Assembly (NCBI GenBank): GCA_030686995.1 | Contig: CM060694.1 | Coordinates: 92,471,844-92,535,843 of the forward strand | Direction: 5' to 3' | Source of the DNA: Artemisia argyi | Taxonomy: Eukaryota > Streptophyta > Magnoliopsida > Asterales > Asteraceae | DNA length: 64,000 nt | Shown here: positions 44,396 through 56,775 of the stretch, piece after piece | Layout: each line of letters starts with the position of its first letter | How positions within the stretch are numbered: the stretch's first letter is position 1 | Translations under genes and position numbers: made by a program | The notes under the pieces: model-generated | Database searches by the model: none | Seen by the model: the letters and a program-made list of their open reading frames with translations, nothing else | What the model was told of the DNA's origin: nothing

Positions 44396-46689
44396 TCCAA
44401 ATTCATAATGGCTTTCGTATACTTCAGTACGAAACCCGGACTTCAAAATGATGACTTCTTAGTATTTCAGCTAAGGACTCGTTCTTCAAAGAAAGGAAAG
44501 TGCTTAAATCAAAACAAAGGTTTTAAATATCTTTTGAGCACTTATCCTAAAAACATTATGGCTTATGCACACATAACAGTGTATAACCCGTGATTTTCAA
44601 CGAAAGGACCCTGTTGTACATTTATGTGCGACAATCCTAAATGATAAGAAGACTTCTCTCCAAAAAGCTTATCAAAGTCTTCTTAATTTTTGAGCAAAAT
44701 TTTGAAAAATGTTTCAAAAGGTTTTCAAAACCTTTTAGCTCAAGATATTACTCCCTCATTCCTTAATCGCTTAATTTAATCAAAATGTTCTATTTTTGAG
44801 GGGGAGTAATAAAAAGAAGTTCCAAAAAATCATGCTTAAAGGAAACTAATTCGGAATTTACAAACATCCGTTTCTCCCATAAGCTATCCAAAAAGAAAAA
44901 GGTTTTAATCAATTGGTATCAAAAATACCATGGATATGCTATTTTTGAGGGGGAGAAGACGTGATTAAAATGTGATCGCCTTGAATCTCATGCGAGCTCG
45001 ACTCAGAAATGACCCAAGAATTGCCGAAACAACAAAAGTTAGTAATCGAAAAGACTTATCCTCGACGGGTAATAACATCAAGTTAGTTACTAGAGCTAGT
45101 TGTCACCTAAAAGCTGACAATGGAACTCTTTAACTAGCCACGTAAGCGTGTCTCGAAAAGGATTTGTCTTAGTAGAAATGTACCATTTCGAGAAACTTTC
45201 TGTGGACTTGACCAGGCCAGGTAATAATTTCAAGCTAGTCTAACTAGTGATGTAAGCGTGTCTCGAATCGGTCATGTTTACTAAAAGTGGATCAATTCAA
45301 AAAGTGCAAACTCCTCTCGCATGTGCAAATTTCTTAAAAAATCCATGAGCACATGTGAAGGGGGAGTCCTTCAAATGAAATGTAAAACTCTCGAAGTGTT
45401 AACAAAGTATGTTTTATTATCATAAACACTTTGAGAGATTTTCACAAATGGTTTGATGGCAACAATAGGATAGTCATGAAGTTATAAGGTGACTAAGGTT
45501 AGGAAAAACCGTCCTATGATCCGCCAGAGCCGGAGGGATCTACCCAAGGACAATTCCAATAGATTAGAATTAGAAGTCCTCAGGTATGATTGAAAAAAAA
45601 AGGAGAAAATGAGAAAGGAGAAAGAAGGGGTTGAAGAATTAAAAAGAAAAGCAAATGAAAAGGGTGAAAAGAAATAGCCCTCCATATGTTCAACCTTAGG
45701 GCAGACACCGGGTTCAACTCATATGCTACTGGTTGTTACTAAGGTGACACCGGTATTGAAGACAAGACGTCATGGACCCAGTGACGCACTGCACTAAACC
45801 TTCTAGCCACTCAAGTTCTCTTAAAAGAGCTTGTTTCATTCTCACGGGGAACCTGTGTAATCTATCGATCTGTCTCTTAGAGACGGTTGATATTGAAACA
45901 GGAGACCTCTCCCTAATCTCCGCATAGGAAAACTAAATGTGCACTTATCGAGTCTAGAGCCATGAGATTCATTAAAAGATCTCTTAGGATACACTTCCTA
46001 TGAATACACTTGTGTTCGCCAAAAAGGACACAAGTTGTAAGAGTCTTTATGAGATCTACGGATCTTGCCTTATCTCTCATGATGGTTACTATGTTCCATA
46101 TCGGTCTACAGTTGTGGGGTGATCTCCAGCAACTCACCTGAATCATTGATGTACTTCGGTGGATCTAGTAAGCCCTTTTTTAGGGGTATCTGGTTCAGTA
46201 ACGGCCTTGGCAAGGGTTAGAGAGAGTTTTCACACTATGCTGTTAACGATCTCTAATTACGAACCTGTAAGTACCGGATGCTTTATTGCTAACTGTTTTA
46301 TGCAGGTACTGATGAATGTTCCTTGGAGAAAGACCGTTACCATCACTCAAAGATCCACATGCTCATACCCTGCAAAGCTCTCTTCAAAGATAAAAGCAAA
46401 GCAAAGTTCAGAACGTTTCTAAGTCAAAGTCAAAGAATCTACAAACTAAAGAAACAAAGATTAAAGTCAATGAAAAGAGAACTTCACAAGGATTCAAAGT
46501 CAAACAAAGTATGAGCATGTTGGAAAAGACGTAAAGATATCCATATTTGAAGATGATGATCAAAGGCAAGAAAGATCACAAAGCATGATTGGAACAAAGG
46601 AACTAGCAAAACTATTACACAAAGACTCAAAGTTCAAAAAGAACAAGCTTCAAAGATCAACGATCAAGGTCACAAAAGAGAGATCTCAA
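44396..46689 (+). other. 3' non-coding region of Gag-only element copy 2
   Basis: Matches 3651-4740 and 7772-8895 in inverse orientation, without the 3.0-kb solo LTR. Polypurine tracts at about 44803-44818, 44941-44956 and 45356-45370. The CTAGTCTAACTAG / GCGTGTCTCGA block lies near 45225-45265 and a diverged version near 45075-45160. Confidence 0.65.
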
Positions 46690-46782
46690 TGATCACCCTT
46701 AGGGGGAGATTGTTAGCATTAGAAGTGTTGATCATTTATGTAATCAAAGGGAGATCTCAATGATCGTCCCTTAGGGGGAGAT
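46690..46782 (+). other. Double polypurine tract of Gag-only element copy 2
   Basis: CCCTTAGGGGGAGATTGTTAG occurs near 46697-46715 and again at 46768-46788, the second directly at the LTR start. Confidence 0.75.
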
Positions 46783-47132
46783 TGTTAGCATTAAAAGTGA
46801 CGATCATTATTGAGTCAAACAGTTAGTTAAATATATTCATGTAATAGTTAGTAAATGCTAGTTTATTAAGTTTATGTGTATTATTCATGCTTGTATAAAG
46901 TCTAAGGGCTAGTTATGTAATATGGTCAAAGATATGTGAAGCCCTAGACTACAAGTATAAATACCCATGTAAGGCCTCATTTAGAGGTTGGTTCTCTTGG
47001 TAATATCAAAGTTATTCATTTCACACACAAGAGTTCCCTTCCTCTCTCTTCTCTCTATCTCTCTCTCTCTCTACTTATCTCTTCTATTCTCTATATAACT
47101 TGTGTTAGATATTAGAAGCAAGGGTCCTAACA
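46783..47132 (+). repeat. 3' LTR of Gag-only element copy 2
   Basis: TGTTAGCATT...TCCTAACA, 350 bp, TATAAATA at 46956-46963, followed by a CT-rich leader. The first 80 bases match the copy 1 LTR; the middle does not, so the two copies belong to subfamilies with different U3 sequence. Confidence 0.85.
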
Positions 47133-47211
47133 TCTTTACAAAACCCTTGGATGAACCCACCTTCACCAGACTGAAAGCTGAACTGGGCATGTTAGACATT
47201 GAAATAGGCAA
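47133..47211 (+). pseudogene. pol: C-terminal end of copia pol after the nested insertion
   Basis: The frame reads FTKPLDEPTFTRLKAELGM and stops at 47211, the usual end of this copia polyprotein. It proves the insertion split pol near its last 30 codons. Confidence 0.9.
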
Positions 47212-47893
47212 CTGATTAAAGTTATTCCAACATGATGTAAATTCTCTTAGGTCCCTGAACAAACCCATTTCTCAGTGATGTACACCTCATCATACTCACT
47301 GATCACCCATTCCGGACAATCAACACACTGAATGAAAAAATCATTCAGGGGGCTCAAGATATCAAATGGCATTGAATACTTAACTAAATGATCTAAGTAC
47401 TTAGTTAGTAATTGTCCTAGGTTGGTAATTGATTTCTATTAAATATAGGAATATATGTTACTTACACAACTGGCATCCATATTTTGGGCCCCCACACCTA
47501 CGTCACCAATTCCACTAAGCATTAAATGCTCTCACTCACATAATTATATATGTGGTGACATCACTCTGCAAAAGTATCTTTTTCAGAGATGCGCAACTGT
47601 TCATCTAATCATGTTGCGAAAAAAGAGGGGTAATGGGAAACGTGTCATTAATGCAGATATCAAACCAATTTTATATCACCATTCAAATTCTTTCAAAACC
47701 GTTTGATATCTGCATCACTTTCAACCCTAATTCCAACCCCTATAAATACCCCCACAAAGAAAAACACACACACGCTTTTATAATTAAGAAAAACTCTTAC
47801 AAAAATTTTCCAAGAACAAAACTTCTTTCAAAATTGTGTCTGTTTTATCTTGTTATCAAAACCTCTTCCAAAAACCAGACCTAATCTTTACAC
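47212..47893 (+). promoter_or_regulatory. Spacer between pol and post-pol ORF with an internal TATA box
   Basis: About 680 bases without an ORF. TATAAATA at 47741-47748 is followed by a C/A-rich, ATG-free leader and then the ORF start at 47894, a layout like a normal plant promoter and 5' UTR. This suggests the downstream ORF had its own transcript; inference. Confidence 0.55.
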
Positions 47894-50800
47894 ATGGCTT
47901 CTTCCAAAGCTATTAGATACGCCCCCAATGTGGAATTCCAAGTTAAGGGTATTGACATGACCAAAAACAATGTGTTGGGGAACTTTTCCTACCCTGAATG
48001 CCTTCCTGCCTATAAGTGTGTGGTAAAATTTCTTCAAAATTGCTTCCTCTCCACATCCTTTACCAAAACCCCCTCTGTCATATATCATGACCTACTGAGG
48101 GAATTCTGGTGTACATCAAGGGTTGAAAAACCTGATGTCACCAAGGAAGCCACCATCAAGTTCTCAGTGCTCAATGGGAAGAAAACCCTCTCCCTTGACT
48201 ACAAAACCTTCATTAAGGCCACATGCCATGATTATACTGAGACCTTTGTGCCTCTACCAAAGGCTGAAGAAGTAACAACCCTATTGCTGGAACATGCGCC
48301 TTATGACAAACAACACCCTGAAGTGTCAACAGGGGCCCTGTTAGCTAAGGCCCCTATTGTCTAGACCTGGTTCCCTGCCCCATGGAGGATCCTGATGACA
48401 TTTGTCATTCAGGTCCTTGGGGGTAAAAAATCATCAACTGAGCAATTGAATGCCACTCAATCAATGATGGTATTCAGTCTCATGGAGGGTAGAAAAATTG
48501 ACTTTGGAGAAATCATCTTCAAAGACCTCATTACCAAACTGACCACAGGAAAATCTAGGCAAAAACTTATGTCTTATCCTAGGTTCATTTCCTGTGTGCT
48601 TCAGGATCTATTGGGCATTGAATATGTTAGGCATGATGTCATGGGCTTTACACCTGATGTCTTACACAGAAGTCTCCCTGACAACGTATATGCTGACAAC
48701 TATTCAAGGCGTAGATAAAATTTCACCTATTCCTTCTCCCTCTAACAGAGAGAAGAAGAAGAAGAAGAGACAGGGATCTAGGAAGGTGGCTCAACGCAAG
48801 TCACTCGCCACTAAAACCTCTGTCCCCAAGCCTGGCAAAAGGGGGCAACAACAGAACTTGACTGGTGACACCCTCAGAGTTATAACCCATTCACTGACCC
48901 CTAAGCAAAGGCCATCGGAGGGCAGTGAGACAACACACTCAGTGTCCTCGGGCAAACCCATTCCCAAAGGCATTGCTGACATACACAAGTTAGTGGAGTT
49001 GGAATCAACTCAACCTCCACATCCTGCTAAAGGCTCTAGCAAATCACAACCAGGGTCTCAGGGAGCAAGGGGTCCTATATCCTCGGTGAGGCAGCACTAC
49101 TCCACTAAGACGGGGACCCACACCCTTTCACATCCTGCTAAAGGCTCGGGTAAATCACAACCCAACCATCAGGGAGTAAACGTCCATAAACCTTCGACAG
49201 GACAGCACAAGCCTGTTGGAAAGGGGGCATGACCACTCACGTTCCTGATGAGGACATTCGCAAATCCAAGCTTTTGTCTGAGAGCACAACTACTCACCCC
49301 AAAGACTAAGAGGGAAACATACCCCTGCTGATAGGGAAATAACTTTCACGATTCCTAAGGATGCCACTGAAAAACACCCGTCAGTGTCTAAAGGGATCAT
49401 AGGGGACAAAGACTCAGGGGACATGCGACCACCCACTAATATGGAACCTAAACCCACTCCTGGAGGTGCGCATAACTTGGGAACAGGCTCTAAGGACCAG
49501 GAAGATAAAACCCAATCTGCTGGATTAGAGGGGTCAGGACCTGGCCAAAACCAAGGCGAGTCTTCTTATGAAGAGGAGTCGGCCAACCAATTTTTGCAAA
49601 TTCAGTCCATGGCTGATATTTAGGCAGCCTTGTTCTCAGATGATGAATTCCATAGTGACGAGGAAGTGTTTGAAGCTGAAGAGGACATGGACACTGAGGA
49701 GCAAATCACTAAACCAATTCCTTAGTCTCCGGAACATGAAGCTGCTGAATCACATTCAGAGTCTGAAGCTTCTGATGATGATACATCTCCTCTCACTGAG
49801 AGATTCTTCACCAAGTTCATCAAGAAGGCCACCAATGCCTTATTCCGAGGGGTCACTGATGAAGTTTTCAACATGCATACTGAGCAAGCTGTTCATTACT
49901 TCAATCTTAAGGATGCGGTTGAAGAATTTCATAAAGATGTCAGGGAACAAAATTCCTCCATTGACTTCTCCCTGACAAAGATGGTCTCCTACCTCAATCA
50001 GTTTATTGAATCCATCAACAAGCTGAATGCAGGGGTTAGGTCTGTTCAAGATTTTGTCAAGGATGATCCTGAACTCACCCAGAAGCTCCTTCAGGCATCC
50101 GAGACCTATCAACTGAACTCAGTGAACCTCACTGAGCTACTTAACTTGATGAAGTCCTCAAATCTTCAAGCTCTCAGTACCACAATAGAATCTGTCAAGT
50201 CCTCTCTCACTGTGTTGCAACAATCAGTGGCAGCTCAGTCTCAAGCTTCAACCTCCATGGCCTGGAACCTTGATTCTCGAATGTCGGCAATAGAAGGGGC
50301 TCAGGCGTCTCTAGAAGCCAAAGTCTCCACCATTCAACAAGACACATCTGACATCAAATCCATGATGACTGAGATCTATCAGGCTTTTAAGGGCACCACA
50401 CCCTCAGCATCAGTCAATACTCCAACTCTTGCCATCACCGCGGCTCCGACAACAGTTGAGGGGGAGAATGTCACTGAAGCCCCTCACACTTAAGCACAAG
50501 ATGCTACTGATGTTGCTTCAAGAGAAGCTACTGATGTTGCTTCAAGAGGCCAACCCTCTCACACTGAGGAGGAGCATGTCACTCAGGCCACTCCCATCTC
50601 ATCTTATCAACCTCATGAAGCAACAGAATCCTCAACACACCAGTAGGATAAAGGTAAAAGCATTCTTACAACAACTGAGCCTGAAATCCCTCTGTTGGTG
50701 CCAGCTTCCTCCCTTGTCAGGCGTAACCCTGATGAGCCCATCAGAGTTCCATTTGAAATCAATGGTGTGATACATCACCTTACTGATTCTGAAATACAAG

Positions 50801-51735
50801 TTCATATGGAAAAGGATGAGCTGCTAAGGAAAGTCGCTTAGGAAGAAAGGATGAGCAAGCCTGCTCTTATAAAAGTTGTGCATGAGGAAGCTGAAAAGAT
50901 TAGGTTGGACACCAAGGCACTGGCTGGTGGGCAAGCTGGTGCAGTCTTTAAAAAATCTCAGGAAGAGGAATGAAGTGCTCTTAAAAAAGAAAGGGAAGAG
51001 AAGCTCAAGAAGGATGCTCGGGTCAGGAAAGACAGGATTGAAAGGTACACCTGGGTGATGAAAGAAAGACTGAGACCAGAGACAATCACTAACATTCAGA
51101 TTCATCGCAACACCAAGCCTGCTATTGTCACTGTTTTCAAGGGACCTGACCGAAGAATACTTGACGTCCATAAACCATTCAAGTTTTCTGAATTTGGCAT
51201 CACTGAACTGGACGAGCTTCGACCTATCATTGCCAAGAAGCAAAATGTTGTGGTCCCTGAACTTTTGAAGTCACTAAAGCTGAGGTACGACAGACTGAAG
51301 AATATGCCTGAAGCTCTTGACATCCCCTCTCTTCTTCCTGCTTCATCAACTCAGACTGCTCCCCCAAAGGCCTCCAAAAGAAAAAGGAAGCTAGTTGAAT
51401 TGGAGCCTAAGATCAAGGTCCCTGGGTTAGATTGTGATAGGTCACTCCCTGAAGGAATCAACTGGCAGAACAACGTGGTCCTTAAGGTTCCTGAAAGAGG
51501 CATGTGCTTCACTGATGAATATGGGAACCCTGCCTTCCAAAGATGGTCTGACATGGATAGGGCTGGGATTAAGGCAATGCTTGGATATCTCATGATGACG
51601 TTTCCCATTAAGAGTGCTGAGAATATAAGGTTCTGCCTGGAACTGAAAGCTATGATTGAGGAGCATCCTGACAAACATCTACTGAGGTCAAAGAAAGCAA
51701 AGCTTGAAGCTCTTGGTTACCATCTGAACACCTGA
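47894..51735 (+). pseudogene. Sirevirus-type post-pol ORF (degenerate)
   Basis: Starts at ATG 47894 (MASSKAIRYAPNVEFQVKG). The N-terminal domain (to about residue 270) contains LLREFWCTS and SRQKLMSYPRFISC. A basic K/R stretch (REKKKKKRQGSRK, near 48750) and Ser/Pro-rich repeats (HPAKGSGKSQP type) follow, then an acidic segment, a long coiled coil (about 49800-50400), an ERE/K-rich segment and a C-terminal domain with LEPKIKVPGLDC, FTDEYGNPAFQRW and KKAKLEALGYH. Breaks include TAG 48362, a frameshift near 48705, TGA 49230, TAG 49621, TAA 50491, TAG 50838 and TGA near 50971. From 49384 on, a single frame carries the rest. I recall the C-terminal domain in many Asteraceae copia proteins. Its function is unknown; env-like is a label only, and I see no signal peptide or membrane segment. 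Confidence 0.7.
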
Positions 51736-51934
51736 ATCTGCAACAGCTATTTTCTTTTATGTTTTGTAATTTTATTAGGATCTGTAATAGCTATTAATAA
51801 ACATTGATGTTTTTCTTAAGTTATCAGTGTCCTAAGTAAATTACATTAACACTCAGTGAGAGATGAAGACCCATGCCCACTTACACTAAATCAAGACATA
51901 CTTAGGCTATTTGTATATCCAAATAGGGGGAGAG
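51735..51934 (+). other. Copia 3' untranslated region and polypurine tract
   Basis: AT-rich, ending AAATAGGGGGAGAG at 51921-51934 directly before the LTR. Confidence 0.8.
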
Positions 51935-52866
51935 TGTTGGGTTACTGAATTCCCCAAACTTCCTCTGACTAGGATTTGAACATAAAATAACCTAAGTGTT
52001 TAATATCCGTAAACACTAACAAGTCACTAAGTAAATAGTAACTCAATGAGTCATCTTCAGGATGCTTAGAATGAGCCTATGAAGAAAGGTTCTCCATTCA
52101 GTGAGGCGGAACTCAGCGAGTTGCATCTAAGCCAAGAAGAAGGTGATGGGTTTAGTGAGGATGACAATAACTCACTGAACCCCAGGACTCCTCAAAAACT
52201 AGTGAAGTACTGAAGACTAAAGACTGTAGACCTGAAGACTAAAGAATGGGCGGGACAAGGGGGAAAGTTTTGAATGGATAAACAGGTGTCCTTATCAACC
52301 TGAAGTCAAACTTTCGCTGAATGGCATAACGTCAGGATGGTGTCATCAATGTGCATCAAAAAGGCACATTGTCCTTTACCCAATATAGTCCATTGTAACA
52401 GAGACAAAATATGTAAGTATTTTGTCTCTACTAGATTAGGTCATCAATTTGTCTTTATCAGTAAAGTTGTAATTTACTTGTGTATAAATAGGTAGCATAA
52501 GTGAGGAGTAAAAGTTGACAAGTTTGTGCAATTAATGCTTAGACATTCACAAACCACTTTTACTCCTCCAAAGAACAACATAGTCCCTGAGATAGCTCAG
52601 TAGGACCTTTAGTTGTCACTCAAACTTTTTTTGGGTTTAGAGAGGAGTCATACCATACTTGAAATTTCAATCCCAAGTGTTATTCCGCAAACACTTGGGT
52701 ATAATTCTTTTTGATTAACTTCTAATAATGAATTAAATGTTGAAAAATATTGTCTCTTTATCTTTACGTTTTATTTGTTGTTAATCAATTTCATCTTTCT
52801 CTAAAGTCATGGAACTTGGTTAGTTTAACTCTTTAGTTACTATTAACCAAGTAAACGGGACCAACA
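51935..52866 (+). repeat. 3' LTR of the Sirevirus-like element
   Basis: 932 bp, TGTTGGGTTA...ACCAACA. TATAAATA at 52483-52490. No partner LTR in the window. Repeated CTCAGTGAG/TCACTGA-like words in the U3. Confidence 0.85.
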
Positions 52867-54885
52867 CGTAGCTCAATTCCTGACTACGCCGTAGCATCCT
52901 CCAGGTGTCAAACAGTCTGTCAGGTTTAATCACCTATGGCATAGTTCCTAGTTTCCACTACTTCATAACTTTCTCGAGTACCAAATTAAATTAAAATATT
53001 TTTAACAAAAACATACTTTAACCTTGTATTAGTTTTTAAATGAACTTTGTGGGTGTGTTCCATGTAAACCCTCACGAGACTTCACTTGTCCAACTTGGGA
53101 CACCAAGTGGTTTAAAAGGCTTGTTGCATATGCTAAATGCAACCGTGATTCCTACAAAAGTAAGTTAGGATTTCTACATTTCATTTATTTTTCTTTTTAG
53201 GTTTTATGCTTTTGGTAGTAGCGTGATTTCAGGGATATGAAGTTTCCTCATTAGGTGAAGTGAAGGCACGTTTCTCAAACATGATCCTTCTATCATTTAC
53301 AAGAGCAAAATTTCAGGGAAGTTCTCATTCCAATTCTACTTATCTCCTTTATATTATTGTTTACTTACAAAAGAGATTTTGTACAATCCAAGTGAGGGGA
53401 CGGGAGTAGAATTATAACTTGAACTTTAATTGCCCCATTTTTCAATTTTATTTTGAAAAATTATGCCATTTTTAAAATTTTGACATGTTTTTCCGAACCT
53501 AACTAGAATAGACCTTAGCCGAGCACATTTTACCCTTAATATCATGGTGAGGATTAACCTATTTAGTTTCCCCTGATTTACCCCAAATCCACCAAAATTA
53601 TGAGTGTGCAGGTAGTTTGTAGACTTTAGAACTTGGCCTTTACATCATTTTGAGACCATAGACGAGTAGTGTGTTGAGTTTTCTTAATACATTTGGAAGA
53701 AACTTTTTGAAAAGGCAATATTTTAGGATTATCACCCAAACTAGCTATATGTGTATGTTTATCGATTAGTCACATTGACTCTTCGACCCCCGTGTTTAAA
53801 CCCTTTTTTTGCACTCATCTTTAGCGCAAGTTACCCCTAGATACACCCTTTTGAGCCTATCCTTTCATTTATTACCCTCATTATAAATGTTTCGATACAC
53901 CTATTCGCCTTAGCCTACCGTGTAGTCTTTGATTATGATTGGGAAGTTGCCACTTGCTCTAGTTTGAGGTTCGAGTTAAGAGATTCAGAAATCACACCTA
54001 AGTTGAAGACCTATCATTGAAGATCATTTGAGAACCCCATAATTTCCATGTATGATTCATCTCAAGTGGGGGGATGTATTTTATTATTTTTTGTAATGTA
54101 GTATAAAAAAATGTGAAATTCCGTATGTAGATAGTTTATTTATGGTGCAACCTTGTATAGCACCTTGTTTAGAGTTTATAAAGGTTTAGTATTGAAGAGG
54201 CCACTTCGATCACCTATGAAGAATTAAGTTATTGGTTCATAATCACCAACATGAAGACCAAGTGTTATGCCCATCATGACATCCGCTAATGGCACACTTG
54301 TCATATGATCCAGTTTTTGCATCTTGGAGCTTGATCTTTGGATGAACAGCAAATGGTAACAACTTGGTTGTAGGCTAAGACTATTTGCTTTCATTTTTAT
54401 TTTACACCATTAGTGTGAATCGCATGTCTTATCCTACCCTTTAGTTGTGAAACATGCTTAGGTAAGGGAATTGAGCAGTTATTGGTGTCTTACCCGACAT
54501 TCCGGTCATGTACCATTGCCTTTGTCGCCTTTGCCGTAGTATGTTAGTAACAACACTACACCAATAGCCTTATATATGTTCACCCAATATTGCCTTTAAA
54601 AATTGTTTCAACCTTAGCTCGAGTGGTGGAGATTTGTGTAACCATCAAGCCTATGATAGAATACATTCTATGAATGTGCGTTGAGTGATCACCCCGAAAT
54701 TAACACGTAGATTAGAAAAAGAGAGCATAAGTGTTTGTCCCATTTTGTGAGGTGTTCGGCTTTGATATATTCTAGCATAGGAAGTTTTTAGATTCATATC
54801 TTCCAGTTTCTCAGGAGATATCTTTTTGAAAATTATTCAAATAAGGTCTACTTGAGGGCAAGTAGATTTCAACTGGGGGGATATT
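52867..54885 (+). other. Athila-like 3' non-coding region and polypurine tract
   Basis: Sequence between the copia LTR and the Athila 3' LTR. No ORF; the first 100 bases contain two more CTACGCCGTAG-like motifs. It ends with the polypurine tract AACTGGGGGGATATT (54871-54885). Athila elements often have an env-like frame here, and I cannot find one. Confidence 0.7.
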
Positions 54886-56476
54886 TGATAACATCAAATA
54901 GTACCGATATTTAGTGTTAATTCCCCCTATTATACTCATCTTTTGTGTCATTTTGTTAGAATATATATGATTTGTTTATATTCTGTTTTCAGGAAAAGAT
55001 GAGCTTAGGAACAAAAAGACGAGGAATTGGAAGGTTATTTGTGAAAATAATTGAAGTATGTGAAATCTGCACTAACTACAGCGTAGAGGTATGCTCCACC
55101 TACGCCGTAGCACTCAATAAAGACCAGTCAACGTTTATCAAAGATCTACGGCGTAGTCAACATTTAGGCTATGGCGTAGTTTATCCTAGAAAACTTCTAT
55201 GGGCATAGCAAACATTCAAGCTACGCCGTAGCTCCTTATTTTACCCAGTAAAGAATTGCCCGTGATCCTTGATGAAGTTACGAAGTAGTTCTCAATATAA
55301 CTAGGCCATAGAAGTGCCAGCAAGAGTTCTACGCCTGTAGCCAATGATCAAGCTATGGCGTAGTTGCAAATTACAAAGGCTACGGCGTAGTCAACCCTAG
55401 AGCTACGCCATAGCAAAGTCGAGCACTATAAATACCAGTCCTAATTCCGAGTTTTACATATCACTGTTCACCACTTCACCATAGAGAAGTTCAGAGGAAG
55501 TTAGGGAGCAAGGAGAACGAATTTCAATCAATCATACAAGACATCTTCCAAGGGAGGATTCACGCTTCAACCATAAGTTTAATCATTTATAATTCTTGTA
55601 TCGAATTTATGTTATCACTAATCATGTTGAACACATATTTTTCTGCATTTATTAACATGAGTAGCTAAACACCTTTGGTGTTAGCCTAATTATCAAATTC
55701 TTATTGCCATGATTTAGTTTTCTCGCATTTATTATCGTTTTATTTGAATACTATCTTAGCATCTCTTAGGACACTCTAGTTTCGGTAGTAATGATGTTTG
55801 GTAGTTCCATTGAGGCTAGGAGAATTGTCCAAAGGACCCATAGTGGATAAGGGTGTGTTTTGGTGATAGAAATATCACCATTCATGTGGAAATTTTAATT
55901 AACAACCACCTACCAAACAGATTTGCTTAAGAAGTTAGAAGGGATGTAAGTTACAAAAGGTCGCATCCGGCTAGACTATTTTAAGTTAGTAAAGGCACTT
56001 AATGACTCTAGCACCTCGTAGGAAAAGCAACCATCCGAGGAACTCTTGCCATGTTACAGTAGCAAGAATAGGGCAAGGTGTAAGATAGGATAGGTGATTT
56101 GACCATCTGAGTCTATCGACTTGAACCCCCAGATGAAACGATAGGATGCATTAATTAGAAATCTTGTCATGTTAATAACAAGAGTAGTAATTAGGTTAAC
56201 ACTATTCCCCCCATCTGATTTTTCTCAGATTATTTACTTGTTTTTATTATTTTATTGCATTTTCTTAATTAAGTTAATCAATCATTCAAACCCCCTTTTT
56301 AATCTAGTGACACTAAACTTAGATAACTGCCGCACACGTAGCTCTTGGGAAGACCTCGGCTTTACCATTTAGCTATACCATACGCGACCGAGTACACTGC
56401 CCGATAGTGCATTAGGTAGACCTTAGGTAGACGATTAATTAATAAATATTAAAAATTGGTTAGAAATCCTACATCA
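54886..56476 (+). repeat. 3' LTR of the Athila-like element (intact)
   Basis: 1,591 bp, TGATAACATC...CTACATCA, uninterrupted and used as the reference for the insertions in the 5' LTR. The CTACGCCGTAG array is at about 55078-55415 and TATAAATA at 55427-55434. Confidence 0.9.
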
Positions 56477-56481
56477 ATCCC

Positions 56482-56775
56482 CTAATTTCTCAAGGCAAAA
56501 TACGGATGTTGATGGGCCCGTAGATGTTAAAATCCATGAAACACTTGGAATTAAAGTAATAAATCAGAGCCAATAACTCAATGAGGAGCCATAAAAGAAG
56601 CTTTCCCCATGAGGGCTTCTACTGGTATGGTGTTGTTTACGTGCAAATGAAGATAATGTTCATTAATGTTTGTAGATTAGGTACTAAATATAAACATAAT
56701 TGGTTGCGTGATTCTTTTCAAAGAGAAAACTTATTTCTATGTGTTAGTAGCAATACTTTGGAGGGTTATATGTGA
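56482..56775 (+). pseudogene. LINE remnant, end of ORF1 and start of ORF2 endonuclease (right half)
   Basis: 56482-56576 completes the frame begun at 27594. After a 70-base gap, a second frame starts at ATG 56647 with KIMFINVCRLGTKYKHNWLR, the typical opening of plant L1 endonuclease domains (N and G of the first strand, then a W-R helix). The usual QE(T/S) catalytic strand that should follow is degraded, and the frame stops at 56775. Everything after the first 40 residues is missing. Confidence 0.55.

Larger units (their letters stand above)
41088..47132 (+). mobile_element. Gag-only LTR element, copy 2, 5'-truncated, inside copia pol
   Basis: Homologous to 3246-12260 in inverse orientation. 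It starts inside gag (at the QSEFIDAFYQ motif) and runs to a complete 3' LTR (46783-47132). The 5' LTR, primer binding site, leader and about the first 95 codons of gag are gone. At the left junction copia pol and element gag share GATAATG, so a microhomology deletion is likely. To the right, copia pol resumes immediately after the LTR. Confidence 0.85.
36162..52866 (+). mobile_element. Sirevirus-like Ty1/copia retrotransposon, 5'-truncated, with nested insertion
   Basis: Order: C-terminal part of gag, zinc knuckles, protease, integrase, reverse transcriptase, RNase H (interrupted), a long post-pol ORF, polypurine tract, 3' LTR. The integrase-before-RT order is copia. A post-pol ORF is a Sirevirus hallmark. 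The 5' LTR, primer binding site and gag N-terminus are missing, because the left boundary is a deletion junction inside Athila protease. Right boundary: LTR end CCAACA at 52866, after which Athila 3' sequence resumes. Confidence 0.82.
27820..56476 (+). mobile_element. Athila-like Ty3/gypsy retrotransposon with nested insertions
   Basis: The 5' LTR (27820-34483, interrupted twice) and 3' LTR (54886-56476) share sequence end to end. They are flanked by the 5-bp duplication ATCCC (27815-27819, 56477-56481). The TGGCGCCGCTGCCGGGGA primer binding site, a gag ending with the NLETQIGQLAKN-type motif, and an LADLG protease box identify the Athila/Tat side of Ty3/gypsy. Reverse transcriptase, RNase H and integrase are absent, lost when a deletion joined its protease to the copia element. 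Total span 28,657 bp, most of it later insertions. Confidence 0.88.
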
